From: Trueperaceae bacterium
GTDB taxonomy: Bacteria > Deinococcota > Deinococci > Deinococcales > Trueperaceae
Length of the DNA: 16,723 nucleotides
Reading direction: 5' to 3'
Assembly: GCA_007130445.1 (NCBI GenBank)
Contig: SLSM01000191.1
Location: forward strand, 1 to 16,723
Shown here: piece by piece, positions 1-6,335 of the stretch
Layout of the letters: each line of letters starts with the position of its first letter
Numbering within the stretch: the first letter of the stretch is position 1
Made by a program: the position numbers and the translations under genes
Notes under the pieces: generated by a model
Told to the model about the DNA's origin: nothing
The model's input: only the letters and a program-made list of their open reading frames with translations
The model's database searches: none

Positions 1-462
1 CCGCGCTGGTGGCTCGAACTGATCGGCGTGGCGGTCAGCGGCTGGAACGCCTGCGCGTACTGCGTCGCGCACCACGGCGTCGGCTTGGCGCGCCTGGTCG
101 GCGACGCGCTCGCGTCGAGCCTCGTCGACGCCGCCGAGCGCGGTCCAGCGGCGCTCGAGGCGACGGCCGCGGCCCACGCCGACGCGCTCGGCGGCACACC
201 GACCATGCCCGCAGCGCTCGCCGCGTCGGTCGCGTACGCGCGTGTGCTGACGCTCGACCCCTCCGCGCTGGACGTCGCGGCGATCGAGGCGATGCGCCAC
301 GCGGGGCTGAGCGACGGCGAGATCCTCGAGGTCAACCAGGTCGCTGCGTACTTCGCCTACGTCAACCGGTCCGTGCTCGGCCTCGGCGTCTCCCACGTGG
401 GGGAGACGCTGGGTCTGGCCCCGTCGAACGCGGACGACGAGGGCGACGTCGAGCACCGCTGA
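1..462 (+). CDS. AhpD-like / carboxymuconolactone decarboxylase family protein, 5' end missing
   Basis: The reading frame is open from the first base, so the N-terminus lies outside the window; 153 residues are visible, ending at a TGA. Near the visible start the motif N-A-C-A-Y-C-x-x-x-H is present, with Cys18, Cys21 and His25 counted from the first codon, preceded by Glu6. In the AhpD/CMD family these residues form the peroxide-reducing CxxC centre and its proton relay. The rest is Ala-rich and helical, including a long 'DVAAIEAMRHAGLSDGEI' stretch typical of the second half of peroxidase-related CMD proteins. A role in peroxide reduction is inferred from the family; the physiological substrate cannot be told. 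An internal GTG at 28 would drop the conserved Glu, so it is unlikely to be the start. The gene converges on the secreted-protein gene that ends at 555. Confidence 0.8.
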   Translation, partial: PRWWLELIGVAVSGWNACAYCVAHHGVGLARLVGDALASSLVDAAERGPAALEATAAAHADALGGTPTMPAALAASVAYARVLTLDPSALDVAAIEAMRHAGLSDGEILEVNQVAAYFAYVNRSVLGLGVSHVGETLGLAPSNADDEGDVEHR

Positions 463-480
463 GGGTCGAGCTTCGGAACG

Positions 481-521
481 GCGCCGGGCGCCGATCACGT
501 CGTTCGGTCGGCGCCCGGCGT
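481..521. terminator. Hairpin between two converging genes
   Basis: The arms 481-494 and 508-521 pair over 14 bases (13 Watson-Crick plus one G-T), around a 13-base loop. The hairpin lies 18 bases past the stop of the AhpD-like gene and 33 bases past the stop of the opposing secreted-protein gene. It could therefore serve both strands. There is no T-run on either side, so this is not a classical intrinsic terminator. It may be a transcript-end stabilising structure. Confidence 0.4.
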
Positions 522-554
522 CGATCGTAGGTCTCGCCGCGTCTGGCTCGTCGA

Positions 555-1112
555 TCAGGGGCGACCGCTGGCCGGCGTTGCGGGGCGTTCGGGCCGATCC
601 CGGTCGGCTTCCTCGTCGCCTTCGTCGTCGTCGAGCCCGATCTCGGGACGGTCGGCGACGCCGGCCGCTTCCCGTGCGGCCGCCGAGGTCTCGGCGCCGC
701 GCGTCCGGTTCTCGAACGCGGCCGTGCGCAGCGCGTGGGCGTTCGCCATGCCGTCGATGGCCTGTTGCGGGAGCGACGTCGCCTCGCCCGACAGTCCCTC
801 GACCCCGTCATGCGAGAAGGTCAGCGTGAAGACGCCGTCGAGTTCGTCGACCGCGACGTCGAACACGACGCTCGCGTCGTGCAGCGCGATGGCGAGCACG
901 ACGCTCGACTGCGCGTCGCACAGCCAGCCGTCGACCAGTCGGACGTGGAGTCGACCACCCACCTCGGTAGCGACGCCGATCACCTCGACGTTCGTCATGT
1001 CCTCAGCGTCGGTCGCGCAGACCAGGCTGTAATCCACCGGCGTCGCGGCGGCGAGCGCGGCGCCGACGGCGAACAGGAACAGTGTGGTGATCAGGATCGT
1101 CAGGCGCTTCAT
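555..1112 (-). CDS. Small secreted protein A, unknown function (distant paralogue of the protein at 1241-1822)
   Basis: The 185-residue protein has a clear signal peptide: MKR, a hydrophobic core to about residue 20, and an AAA-type cleavage region. The mature part looks like a compact beta-rich domain (about 25-110) with two cysteines (in 'LVCAT' and 'GWLCD') that could form a disulphide. A low-complexity acidic then basic/Pro tail ends in RPERPATPASGRP. The start is supported by GGAGG 7 bases before the ATG. The segment 'GVATEVGGRLHVRLVDGW' resembles 'GVGQAFGGSLFELELLEGF' of the upstream protein, and both end in RPERPA..GRP, so I infer a duplicated pair. I do not recognise a family. The gene probably responds to the two-component system upstream through the repeat at 1191-1223. 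Confidence 0.75.
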   Translation of the reverse strand: MKRLTILITTLFLFAVGAALAAATPVDYSLVCATDAEDMTNVEVIGVATEVGGRLHVRLVDGWLCDAQSSVVLAIALHDASVVFDVAVDELDGVFTLTFSHDGVEGLSGEATSLPQQAIDGMANAHALRTAAFENRTRGAETSAAAREAAGVADRPEIGLDDDEGDEEADRDRPERPATPASGRP

Positions 1113-1134
1113 CGTGGTACCTCCGGTGACGCCG

Positions 1135-1174
1135 CCCGCGCCCGGCGCGGGGTGGTTCGCCGTCTGGGACGGCG
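1135..1174 (-). promoter_or_regulatory. Two tandem perfect hairpins in the leader of secreted protein A
   Basis: Two perfect 7-bp stems with 3-base loops lie seven bases apart: 1135-1141 pairs with 1145-1151, and 1158-1164 pairs with 1168-1174. Both sit between the predicted -10 box (1191-1196) and the ribosome-binding site of the gene starting at 1112. They would therefore be in its 5' leader. For read-through from the upstream gene, which ends at 1241, they could act as a weak terminator. No T-run follows either stem. Confidence 0.45.
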
Positions 1175-1190
1175 CGTGGCGTCTACACGA

Positions 1191-1223
1191 ACCGTACGAC
1201 CCGAGGCTGACACCGGGCTGACG
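1191..1223 (-). promoter_or_regulatory. Predicted response-regulator box and promoter of secreted protein A
   Basis: On the minus strand the layout is GTCAG-N6-GTCAG (1222-1207), ten bases, then TACGGT (1196-1191) as a -10 box. The repeat period is 11 bases, the spacing expected for a dimer of an OmpR-type regulator on one DNA face, and the repeats cover the place where a -35 box would be. No good -35 hexamer is present, which fits an activator-dependent promoter. The same layout with identical spacings occurs at 1871-1903. Confidence 0.6.
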
Positions 1224-1240
1224 TCCGCCCGGATCGCGGG

Positions 1241-1822
1241 TCAGGGTCGCCCGCCCGCCGGCCTCTCGGGGCGCTCGTCCTCGAGGGCGCGATCGCGCGC
1301 GCCATCGGGCGCGTCGCTCGCACCCTCGAACGCTTCGCGAGCGCGATCAGCGGCGTGTTCGTCGGGGCCGCCGACGTCGTCGGCACCCGAGCGGGCATCC
1401 GCGGGAGCACCGACGCGCGCGCCGGCTGCCGCCGCGCGGCCAGCTGCGCCGGGGTCACGCGCCCCGATGGTGAGCGTGACGAAACCCGAGGCCTCGAGCA
1501 CCTGCGCGAGGTCGAGCAGGTCGACGGGATCGATGGGTCCTTCGCGATCCGGGGCGGTCGACGCGTCGACGAGGACGACGCCGTCACGCACGACGGCGTC
1601 GAACAGCAGCGCGTCGCCCGACAGCTGGACGATCAGCAGGCGCGCCGGCCCCTCGAACCCCTCCAGCAACTCGAGCTCGAAGAGCGAACCGCCGAAGGCC
1701 TGTCCGACACCCACGATGGTGCCGTCCTCGGCTGTCAGGACCACCTGCGCGTCGCTCGGCATGGTCCACGCCCCCGCGAAGGCGAGCGCGAGGATCAGAC
1801 AGGTTGCGATGAGCGGACGCAT
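1241..1822 (-). CDS. Small secreted protein B, unknown function (distant paralogue of the protein at 555-1112)
   Basis: The start is the ATG at 1822, preceded by GGAGGA 8 bases upstream; the frame stays open further upstream, but only this start gives a signal peptide (MRPLIATC, a hydrophobic core, cleavage near the DAQ at about residue 25). The 193-residue product has a probable beta domain at about 27-125. It contains 'GVGQAFGGSLFELELLEGF', matched in protein A, and 'GFVTLTIG', comparable to 'GVFTLTFS' there. A long Ala/Gly/Asp/Arg-rich, probably disordered tail ends in ERPERPAGGRP. I do not recognise a domain family. It is encoded 89 bases after the histidine kinase, with its own predicted regulated promoter in that gap, so it is a probable output gene of the adjacent two-component system. 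Confidence 0.75.
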   Translation of the reverse strand: MRPLIATCLILALAFAGAWTMPSDAQVVLTAEDGTIVGVGQAFGGSLFELELLEGFEGPARLLIVQLSGDALLFDAVVRDGVVLVDASTAPDREGPIDPVDLLDLAQVLEASGFVTLTIGARDPGAAGRAAAAGARVGAPADARSGADDVGGPDEHAADRAREAFEGASDAPDGARDRALEDERPERPAGGRP

Positions 1823-1870
1823 GTGGGGTCTCCTCCGGCTGTTGCGGCGTGGGCGTCGCTGAGCGCCCTG

Positions 1871-1903
1871 AGGGTAGCAAGCGACACTGACGAAACGCTG
1901 ACG
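1871..1903 (-). promoter_or_regulatory. Predicted response-regulator box and promoter of secreted protein B
   Basis: On the minus strand the layout is GTCAG-N6-GTCAG (1902-1887), ten bases, then TACCCT (1876-1871), preceded by TGC as an extended -10. Spacings are identical to those of the site at 1191-1223, and 20 of 33 aligned bases agree. The box lies only a few bases past the stop codon of the histidine kinase. The start codon of protein B is about 50 bases downstream of the -10 box. Confidence 0.6.
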
Positions 1904-1911
1904 CCGCCGCG

Positions 1912-3261
1912 TCACGCCTCGACCTCATCGTGGATGCGCGCGTCCAGGGACGGCAGACGCACTTCCATCACCGTCCCGCGGTGCGACGTCGCCGCGACGC
2001 GGACATGCCCGCCGTGCCGCTCGGTGAGGTGCTGAGCGACCGCCAGGCCCACGCCGATGCCGCTGGTCGGCCCGTCGTCGATGCCGCCTCCGACGGTGTT
2101 CGCGACGCCGTTCCCGCCCCCCTTCGAGTCCGACCCGCGGCTGAAGCCGTGCTCGAACGCGCGCTCGCGCACCTCGCTGCTCATCCCCGGTCCGATGTCG
2201 CTGACACGCATCACCAGCTCGGCGCCGGCGCGCTCGACCGCGACGGTGACGCCAGCGGTCGCCCCGGACGCCTGCACGGCGTTGCGAACGATGTTGCGGA
2301 TCACCTGCATCAGCCGCTCGGGGTCACCCGCCACCTCGGCGCGCTCCCCCGCATCGATGGCAACGCCCGGGTACTCGTCGGCGACGCGCCGGACGAGGTC
2401 GCCGAGGTCGACGACGCGGTACTCCAGCGCCCGCTCCAGATCGCCACGAGCCACGACCAGCAGGTCCTGCGAGGTGCGCAGGAGCTCGCGCGCAGCCTCG
2501 GACGCCGCACGCAGCGCGCTCTCGTCGGGGTGGCGGCGGCGGAGGCCGTCGAGATGGTAGTGGACCAGTGTCAGCGGCGCCGCCAGCTCGTGGGCGACCT
2601 CGAGCAGGAACGCGCGCTCCTGGTCGCGCCGCGCTCGGATCGCTGCCAGGGTGAGGTTGAGGCCGTCGGCGAGGTCGCCGACCTCGTCGGCGGGCCCGTG
2701 GTACGCGATGCTGTCGGTCGTGGCCGGGTGGATTGAGCGCGTCTGCCCTGCCAGACGCGCCAGCGGAGCGAGCATGCGCCGTACGCCGGCGAGCGCGCCG
2801 AGCATGGCGACCAGCACGACGACGGCGCCGCTCGTGAGCAGCGCACGCGCCAGTGCGCGCCGCGACGCCAGCGCCTCGGTGACGTCGTGCGCGAGGCGGA
2901 TGCTGCCGTTGGTGGCCAGCCACGCCGCCGCGGTGACGAGGTACGTGCGCTCGCCACGCTCGTGCGTGACGACACCGTCGGGTCGAGGGAGGGGAGCGTC
3001 GTCGCCCCACCACACCACCACGCGGTCGTCCGGACCGACGAACTGCAGGATCACGCCGCGCGTGGCGGGATCACCGAACGACGCCCCGAGCCTAGGGCTC
3101 GCCAGGAGGGCCGTCACGCGGTCGAGGTCGGAGCGCAACACCGTCTCGAGTTGACGGTCCATCTGGTGTGCGAACGTCAGGTACGCGAGGGCGCCGAATC
3201 CGCCGGCGACCACCAGGGCGAAGAGGGCGGCGGCGATCCCGAGGCGCGCCCTGAGCGTCAC
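1912..3261 (-). CDS. Sensor histidine kinase of a two-component system
   Basis: This membrane kinase autophosphorylates on His and passes phosphate to the adjacent regulator. The 449 residues contain a first membrane segment at about 7-28, an extracytoplasmic sensor region at about 30-140, and a second membrane segment at about 142-160. A HAMP-like linker follows to about 213. The H-box is 'EVAHELAAPLTL' with His224; the usual form is HELR/KTPL, so Ala-Ala is unusual here. The N-box has Asn327 in 'RNIVRNAVQ'. The G1 box is 'SDIGPGM' with Asp355, and the G2 box is 'GIGVGLAVAQ' (401-410). A Gly/Ser/Asn-rich insert at about 376-400 lengthens the ATP lid between F and G2 boxes. The start is a GTG at 3261 overlapping the regulator's TGA by 4 bases, so the two proteins are translationally coupled. 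The signal sensed is unknown. Confidence 0.92.
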   Translation of the reverse strand: MTLRARLGIAAALFALVVAGGFGALAYLTFAHQMDRQLETVLRSDLDRVTALLASPRLGASFGDPATRGVILQFVGPDDRVVVWWGDDAPLPRPDGVVTHERGERTYLVTAAAWLATNGSIRLAHDVTEALASRRALARALLTSGAVVVLVAMLGALAGVRRMLAPLARLAGQTRSIHPATTDSIAYHGPADEVGDLADGLNLTLAAIRARRDQERAFLLEVAHELAAPLTLVHYHLDGLRRRHPDESALRAASEAARELLRTSQDLLVVARGDLERALEYRVVDLGDLVRRVADEYPGVAIDAGERAEVAGDPERLMQVIRNIVRNAVQASGATAGVTVAVERAGAELVMRVSDIGPGMSSEVRERAFEHGFSRGSDSKGGGNGVANTVGGGIDDGPTSGIGVGLAVAQHLTERHGGHVRVAATSHRGTVMEVRLPSLDARIHDEVEA

Positions 3262-3926
3262 CGTCGCTCCCGCACCACGTAGCCGAGCCCGCGGATGTTT
3301 TCGATCACGCCCTCGGCACCGGCCGCGGTGAGCTTGGCGCGGAGCCGCGACACGATCGCCTCCACCGCGTTGTGCGCCGGCGTGACGTCGTCTTCGTAGA
3401 GCCTGTCGATGATCGTGTCCTTCGCGAAGACCCGGCCCTGCGCCGTCATCAAGAGCTCCAACAGGCCGAACTCCAGGGCGGTGAGCTCGACGTCCGTGCC
3501 GTCGACGGAGCAGGCGCGCCGTGCCGGCGAGAGCGTCAGGGGTCCCCAGTGATGGACGTCGTCGCTGGAGCGTCGGCGCAGCTGGGCGTAGACGCGCGCG
3601 AGGAGCTCCTCCATCTCGAACGGCTTCGCGAGGTAGTCGCCGGCGCCGGCGTACAGCCCGGCCACGCGGCTGCGGACGTCCGCTCGAGCGGTGAGCATCA
3701 GGATCGTCGTCGGGAACGCCTTGAGCTGCTCGGCGACCTCGAGCCCGTCGATGTCTGGGAGGTTGAGGTCGAGCACGACCAGATGGAACGGCTCCTCGGC
3801 GGCCAGGATCAGGGCGTCGCGACCCGTGTGCGCCACACGCACGTCGTACGCGCGCTCGAGCTCCGTGCGGATGACGTTCGCGAGAGCGAGGTCGTCCTCC
3901 ACGACCAGGATACGGTCACGATCCAC
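3258..3926 (-). CDS. OmpR/PhoB-family response regulator
   Basis: The 222-residue protein has a receiver domain with the acidic pair Glu10-Asp11-Asp12, phospho-acceptor Asp53 in 'VVLDLNLPD', Thr79 in 'MLTARAD' and Lys101 in 'AKPFEMEEL'. A C-terminal winged helix follows (about 125-220), with 'ELTALEFGLLELLM', 'VEAIVSRLRAKL' and the terminal 'IENIRGLGYVVRER' typical of the OmpR/PhoB class. The chosen start is the GTG at 3926, giving the family's normal N-terminus 'DRILVVEDD'; longer in-frame starts add a basic stretch without homology. No Shine-Dalgarno precedes it. It overlaps the kinase gene by GTGA. I infer that it binds the two GTCAG direct repeats upstream of the secreted-protein genes. 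No such repeat precedes its own gene, so autoregulation through the same box is not indicated. Confidence 0.93.
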   Translation of the reverse strand: MDRDRILVVEDDLALANVIRTELERAYDVRVAHTGRDALILAAEEPFHLVVLDLNLPDIDGLEVAEQLKAFPTTILMLTARADVRSRVAGLYAGAGDYLAKPFEMEELLARVYAQLRRRSSDDVHHWGPLTLSPARRACSVDGTDVELTALEFGLLELLMTAQGRVFAKDTIIDRLYEDDVTPAHNAVEAIVSRLRAKLTAAGAEGVIENIRGLGYVVRERR

Positions 3927-3969
3927 GCCATCACGATGGCACGCTCGACGGGGCCGTGGTGCGGTGCAC

Positions 3970-3986
3970 AGCACTCGGCGAGTGCT
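3970..3986. promoter_or_regulatory. 17-base palindrome upstream of the response regulator
   Basis: AGCACTCG (3970-3977) and CGAGTGCT (3979-3986) form perfect 8-base arms around one central base. The palindrome lies 44 to 60 bases before the response-regulator start and 68 bases after the stop of the deoxyribosyltransferase-like gene. Its near-zero loop favours a protein-binding site over an RNA hairpin, although a 7-bp stem with a 3-base loop is possible. No T-run follows. The rest of the 127-base gap 3927-4053 holds nothing else I can name. Confidence 0.35.
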
Positions 3987-4053
3987 CGCGTCGCGGCGCT
4001 GCCGCGGCACGCGGTCACCCGCACGTCGTCATCCGGCCGCGCTGAGCGCGTGG

Positions 4054-4455
4054 TCACGCGAGGGCGTCGATGTCACCAGCGAGCACGGTCGGACGAAGCG
4101 CCAGCACCTCGAGCCGGTTCGGCTGCTCGCCCACGGTGTGGAGCACGTACGCTCGCTTCCCGAGCGCGACGGCGAAGGCGAGCTCCACCAGCGCGCTGGC
4201 CCCGACGTGCCCGCGCGCCTCCGGGGCATCGACGTTCACGACCAGCACGGCGTCCGCCGCTCGGATCGCCCGAAGGTGATCGGCGACGAAGTCCGCCTTG
4301 AGCGCGACGAGCGCCTCCCCGTCGAGGCGCAGCGGATCGACGCCCGCGGGCGTCGGCGCCGGCAGTGACACGGTGTGGCCGCGCGCCGCGAGGTCGCTCC
4401 CGACCTCGCGCATGCGCTCGATGAAGCGCATCGAGCCGCTCAGGACGACGTGCAT
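4054..4455 (-). CDS. Nucleoside 2-deoxyribosyltransferase-fold protein
   Basis: The 133-residue protein begins 'HVVLSGSMRFIERM', followed by 'LAARGHTVSLP', 'IRAADAVLVVN' and 'GASALVELAFAVALGK'. This is the layout of small Rossmann-like proteins related to nucleoside 2-deoxyribosyltransferases, where the Glu in the last motif (Glu91 here) is the catalytic nucleophile. The family acts on nucleosides, nucleotides or sugar-nucleotide-like ligands; the actual substrate cannot be inferred. The start ATG at 4455 has GAGAGG a few bases upstream and matches the family N-terminus, although the frame stays open to 4536. It is separated from the response regulator by 127 bases and is probably a separate transcription unit or the first gene of it. 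Confidence 0.75.
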   Translation of the reverse strand: MHVVLSGSMRFIERMREVGSDLAARGHTVSLPAPTPAGVDPLRLDGEALVALKADFVADHLRAIRAADAVLVVNVDAPEARGHVGASALVELAFAVALGKRAYVLHTVGEQPNRLEVLALRPTVLAGDIDALA

Positions 4456-4520
4456 GGCGGCCTCTCGCGATCGGTTCGAGGCCGCAGCTGCCCCTCGATG
4501 GTGCCGGCCCGACGACGCAT
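4440..4520 (-). CDS. Possible leaderless 26-codon upstream ORF
   Basis: An ATG at 4520 is preceded by TACCGT (4532-4527) with exactly six bases between, the layout of a leaderless start. It opens a 26-codon Arg-rich frame starting MRRRAGTIEG. Its stop TGA at 4442-4440 lies 13 bases inside the deoxyribosyltransferase-like gene, overlapping it by 16 bases in another frame. It could be a leader peptide coupling translation, or a chance frame. No -35 box is visible. Confidence 0.2.
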   Translation of the reverse strand: MRRRAGTIEGQLRPRTDRERPPCTSS

Positions 4521-4547
4521 GGCGGGACGGTAGCACGGGGTCGCGCC

Positions 4548-4576
4548 TTGCGCCGCCGGCCCCGAGGCCGCATCAT
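4548..4576 (+). promoter_or_regulatory. Predicted promoter of the MBL-fold hydrolase
   Basis: TTGCGC (4548-4553), a 17-base spacer and CATCAT (4571-4576) form a plausible sigma-70-type promoter. The start site would be near 4583, just before the GGAGG that precedes the ATG at 4592, giving a leader of only about ten bases. Confidence 0.4.
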
Positions 4577-4591
4577 GCGCATGGAGGCACC

Positions 4592-5542
4592 ATGACCACG
4601 CTCCCCGACAGCCGTCACTTCACGCTCGAGCGCCTCGCGGACGGCGTGTGGGCGGCCGTGCACAGCGTCGGTGGTTGGGCCGTCGGGAACGCCGGCATCG
4701 TCGACCTCGGCGACGTCACGTTGCTCTTCGACACCTGTCTGACCGACAGCGCCGCCCGCGCCCTCGAGCGAGCCGCGGTGGCGCTCACCGGACGCGCGCC
4801 CGGCCTGGTGGCGTTGAGCCACTACCACAACGACCACGTGCGGGGTGCCGAGGTGTTCGCCGCTGCGACGGTGGTGGCGAGCACGGTCACCAGGACGCTG
4901 CTACGCGGACCGGGCCACGAGGAGCTCGCGTCGGATCGCTCGCACGGTGTGGCGCAGCTCGAGCGAGCGCGCGCGTTCACGCGGGACGCCGATCCTCACA
5001 AGCGCGCTTTCGCCAGGTACTTCGTCCCGTACTGGGAGGGCTTGGTCGCTTCCGCCCCTCGTGCGAGCGTGCGCTTGCCCGACGTGACGTTCGACGGCGC
5101 GGTGCACTTCCATGGATCGCGTCGCTCGGCGACGCTCGCATCGTACGGAGCGGCGCACTCCGGTGACGACGCCGTGCTCGTGCTCGAGGAGGACGGCGTG
5201 GTGTTCTGCGGCGACCTGCTCTTCAACGCCTGCCATCCGTATCTCGCCGACGGCGATCCGGAGGGGTGGCTCGCGGCGCTCGACCGCGTGGCGAACACCG
5301 GTGCGACCCGGTTCGTGCCAGGCCATGGGTCGGTCGGGACGTTGGACGACGTGCACGCGCTCCAGGCGCACATCCAAGGGCTCATGGCGACGGCGGAGCG
5401 GTTCCACCGAGGTGGCCACGAACTCGACGACCTGGCGGAGCCGATGCCGGACGACGCCTCCGCCGACTGGGCGTTCACGTACCCCTTCTATGGCGCCAAC
5501 CTGCGCTTCCTGGTGGGCCGCATGGGTGGAGATCGACGGTGA
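4592..5542 (+). CDS. MBL-fold metallo-hydrolase
   Basis: The 316-residue protein has the metallo-beta-lactamase core. The HxHxDH motif is 'SHYHNDH' (His77, His79, Asp81, His82), with further probable metal ligands His189 in 'AAHSGDD', Asp208 in 'VVFCGDLLFN' and His245 in 'VPGHG'. It lacks a signal peptide, so it is probably cytoplasmic. These ligands indicate a dinuclear zinc or iron hydrolase. The closest general pattern is the broad group annotated as MBL-fold or SoxH/quinoprotein-relay-like hydrolases, whose substrates are mostly unknown. The start is the ATG at 4592 with GGAGG 4-8 bases upstream; the longer open frame from 4298 overlaps the opposing gene and is not used. The next gene (DUF429) begins 55 bases downstream on the same strand. 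Confidence 0.9.
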   Translation: MTTLPDSRHFTLERLADGVWAAVHSVGGWAVGNAGIVDLGDVTLLFDTCLTDSAARALERAAVALTGRAPGLVALSHYHNDHVRGAEVFAAATVVASTVTRTLLRGPGHEELASDRSHGVAQLERARAFTRDADPHKRAFARYFVPYWEGLVASAPRASVRLPDVTFDGAVHFHGSRRSATLASYGAAHSGDDAVLVLEEDGVVFCGDLLFNACHPYLADGDPEGWLAALDRVANTGATRFVPGHGSVGTLDDVHALQAHIQGLMATAERFHRGGHELDDLAEPMPDDASADWAFTYPFYGANLRFLVGRMGGDRR

Positions 5543-5597
5543 ACGCGGCGTAGCGAACGTCGCGGTGGCCTCGGTGGTGCGCCCCTGCGCTGGTGCG

Positions 5598-6335
5598 ATG
5601 AGCGCGCCGTGCATCGTCGGCATCGACTGCGCGACCGTCGCCGAACGCGTCGGTCTGGCGCTGGCCGTGCCGGAGGGTGACGGGTGGCGACTCGAGGTCG
5701 TGACCACCGGCTCCGCGGCGAGCCCGCCGGCGGCGTTGGTGGGCGCCTGGTTGCGCGAGCGGCCGAACGCCCTGCTCGCGCTCGACGCCCCGCTCGGGTG
5801 GCCCGCGGCCCTCGGCGACGCGCTTGCCACGCACCGCGCCGGGGCGCCGATCCCGCTGACGTGGCGGCCCGACGCCCTTCCACGTGCGGATGTGAGCACA
5901 GAACGGCCGCGTGCGTCGCCCCAGGCGATCGAGGTCTACCCGGCCGCCACGCTGCGGGCGCACGGGGCGGCCGAGCGTGGCTACACGCAGCCGGGCAGCG
6001 AGGCGCGCACGCGGGTCGCGACGTTCGTCCGTGGCCGCCTGCGGGTGGCGGCTGAGCTCCCCCTCGAGGCGCTGCCGGCGGACGCGTTCGACGCCGTGTT
6101 GTGCGTGATCGCCGGGATCGACGCCGCGCGGGGCGAGGCGACACCTCCGGACGACGAGGCCCTGGCGCGGCGCGAGGGGTGGATCTGGGTGCGCGCGGCG
6201 CGGATCGACTGCGTTGACGGCGCGACTACTCCCGCTCGTCGGCACCGAGGAGGCGCGGCAGGTCGCCCATGCGCCCTACCAGCGAGAACACCAGCACCGC
6301 GAAGGCGAAGAACAGCACCGAGATCGACGCCATGA
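5598..6335 (+). CDS. DUF429 family protein (predicted RNase H-fold nuclease)
   Basis: The N-terminal 'CIVGIDCATVAERVGLALAV', then 'ALLALDAPLGWPAAL', 'AIEVYPAATLRAHG' and 'ADAFDAVLCVIAGIDAARG', are the hallmark blocks of DUF429, grouped with RNase H-fold predicted nucleases; the acidic residues in the GID and DAPLG motifs are the likely metal ligands. Activity and partner are unknown. I chose the ATG at 5598 because it starts at the family N-terminus; no Shine-Dalgarno is visible. The family normally ends near 'EGWIWV' (about 6195). Here the frame continues for about 45 more codons, Arg/Pro-rich, to a TGA at 6335. This overlaps the 3' end of the opposing permease gene by 110 bases. The tail may be a non-conserved extension or the result of a recent frameshift, since a TGA at 6215-6217 lies in a neighbouring frame. 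Confidence 0.75.
   Translation: MSAPCIVGIDCATVAERVGLALAVPEGDGWRLEVVTTGSAASPPAALVGAWLRERPNALLALDAPLGWPAALGDALATHRAGAPIPLTWRPDALPRADVSTERPRASPQAIEVYPAATLRAHGAAERGYTQPGSEARTRVATFVRGRLRVAAELPLEALPADAFDAVLCVIAGIDAARGEATPPDDEALARREGWIWVRAARIDCVDGATTPARRHRGGAAGRPCALPARTPAPRRRRTAPRSTP

Noticed and set aside
735..1862. A 375-codon plus-strand open frame across both secreted-protein genes
   Set aside because: It crosses two predicted promoters and two ribosome-binding sites on the other strand, and its product is low-complexity Ser/Arg/Ala. The minus-strand genes have signal peptides and good ribosome-binding sites.
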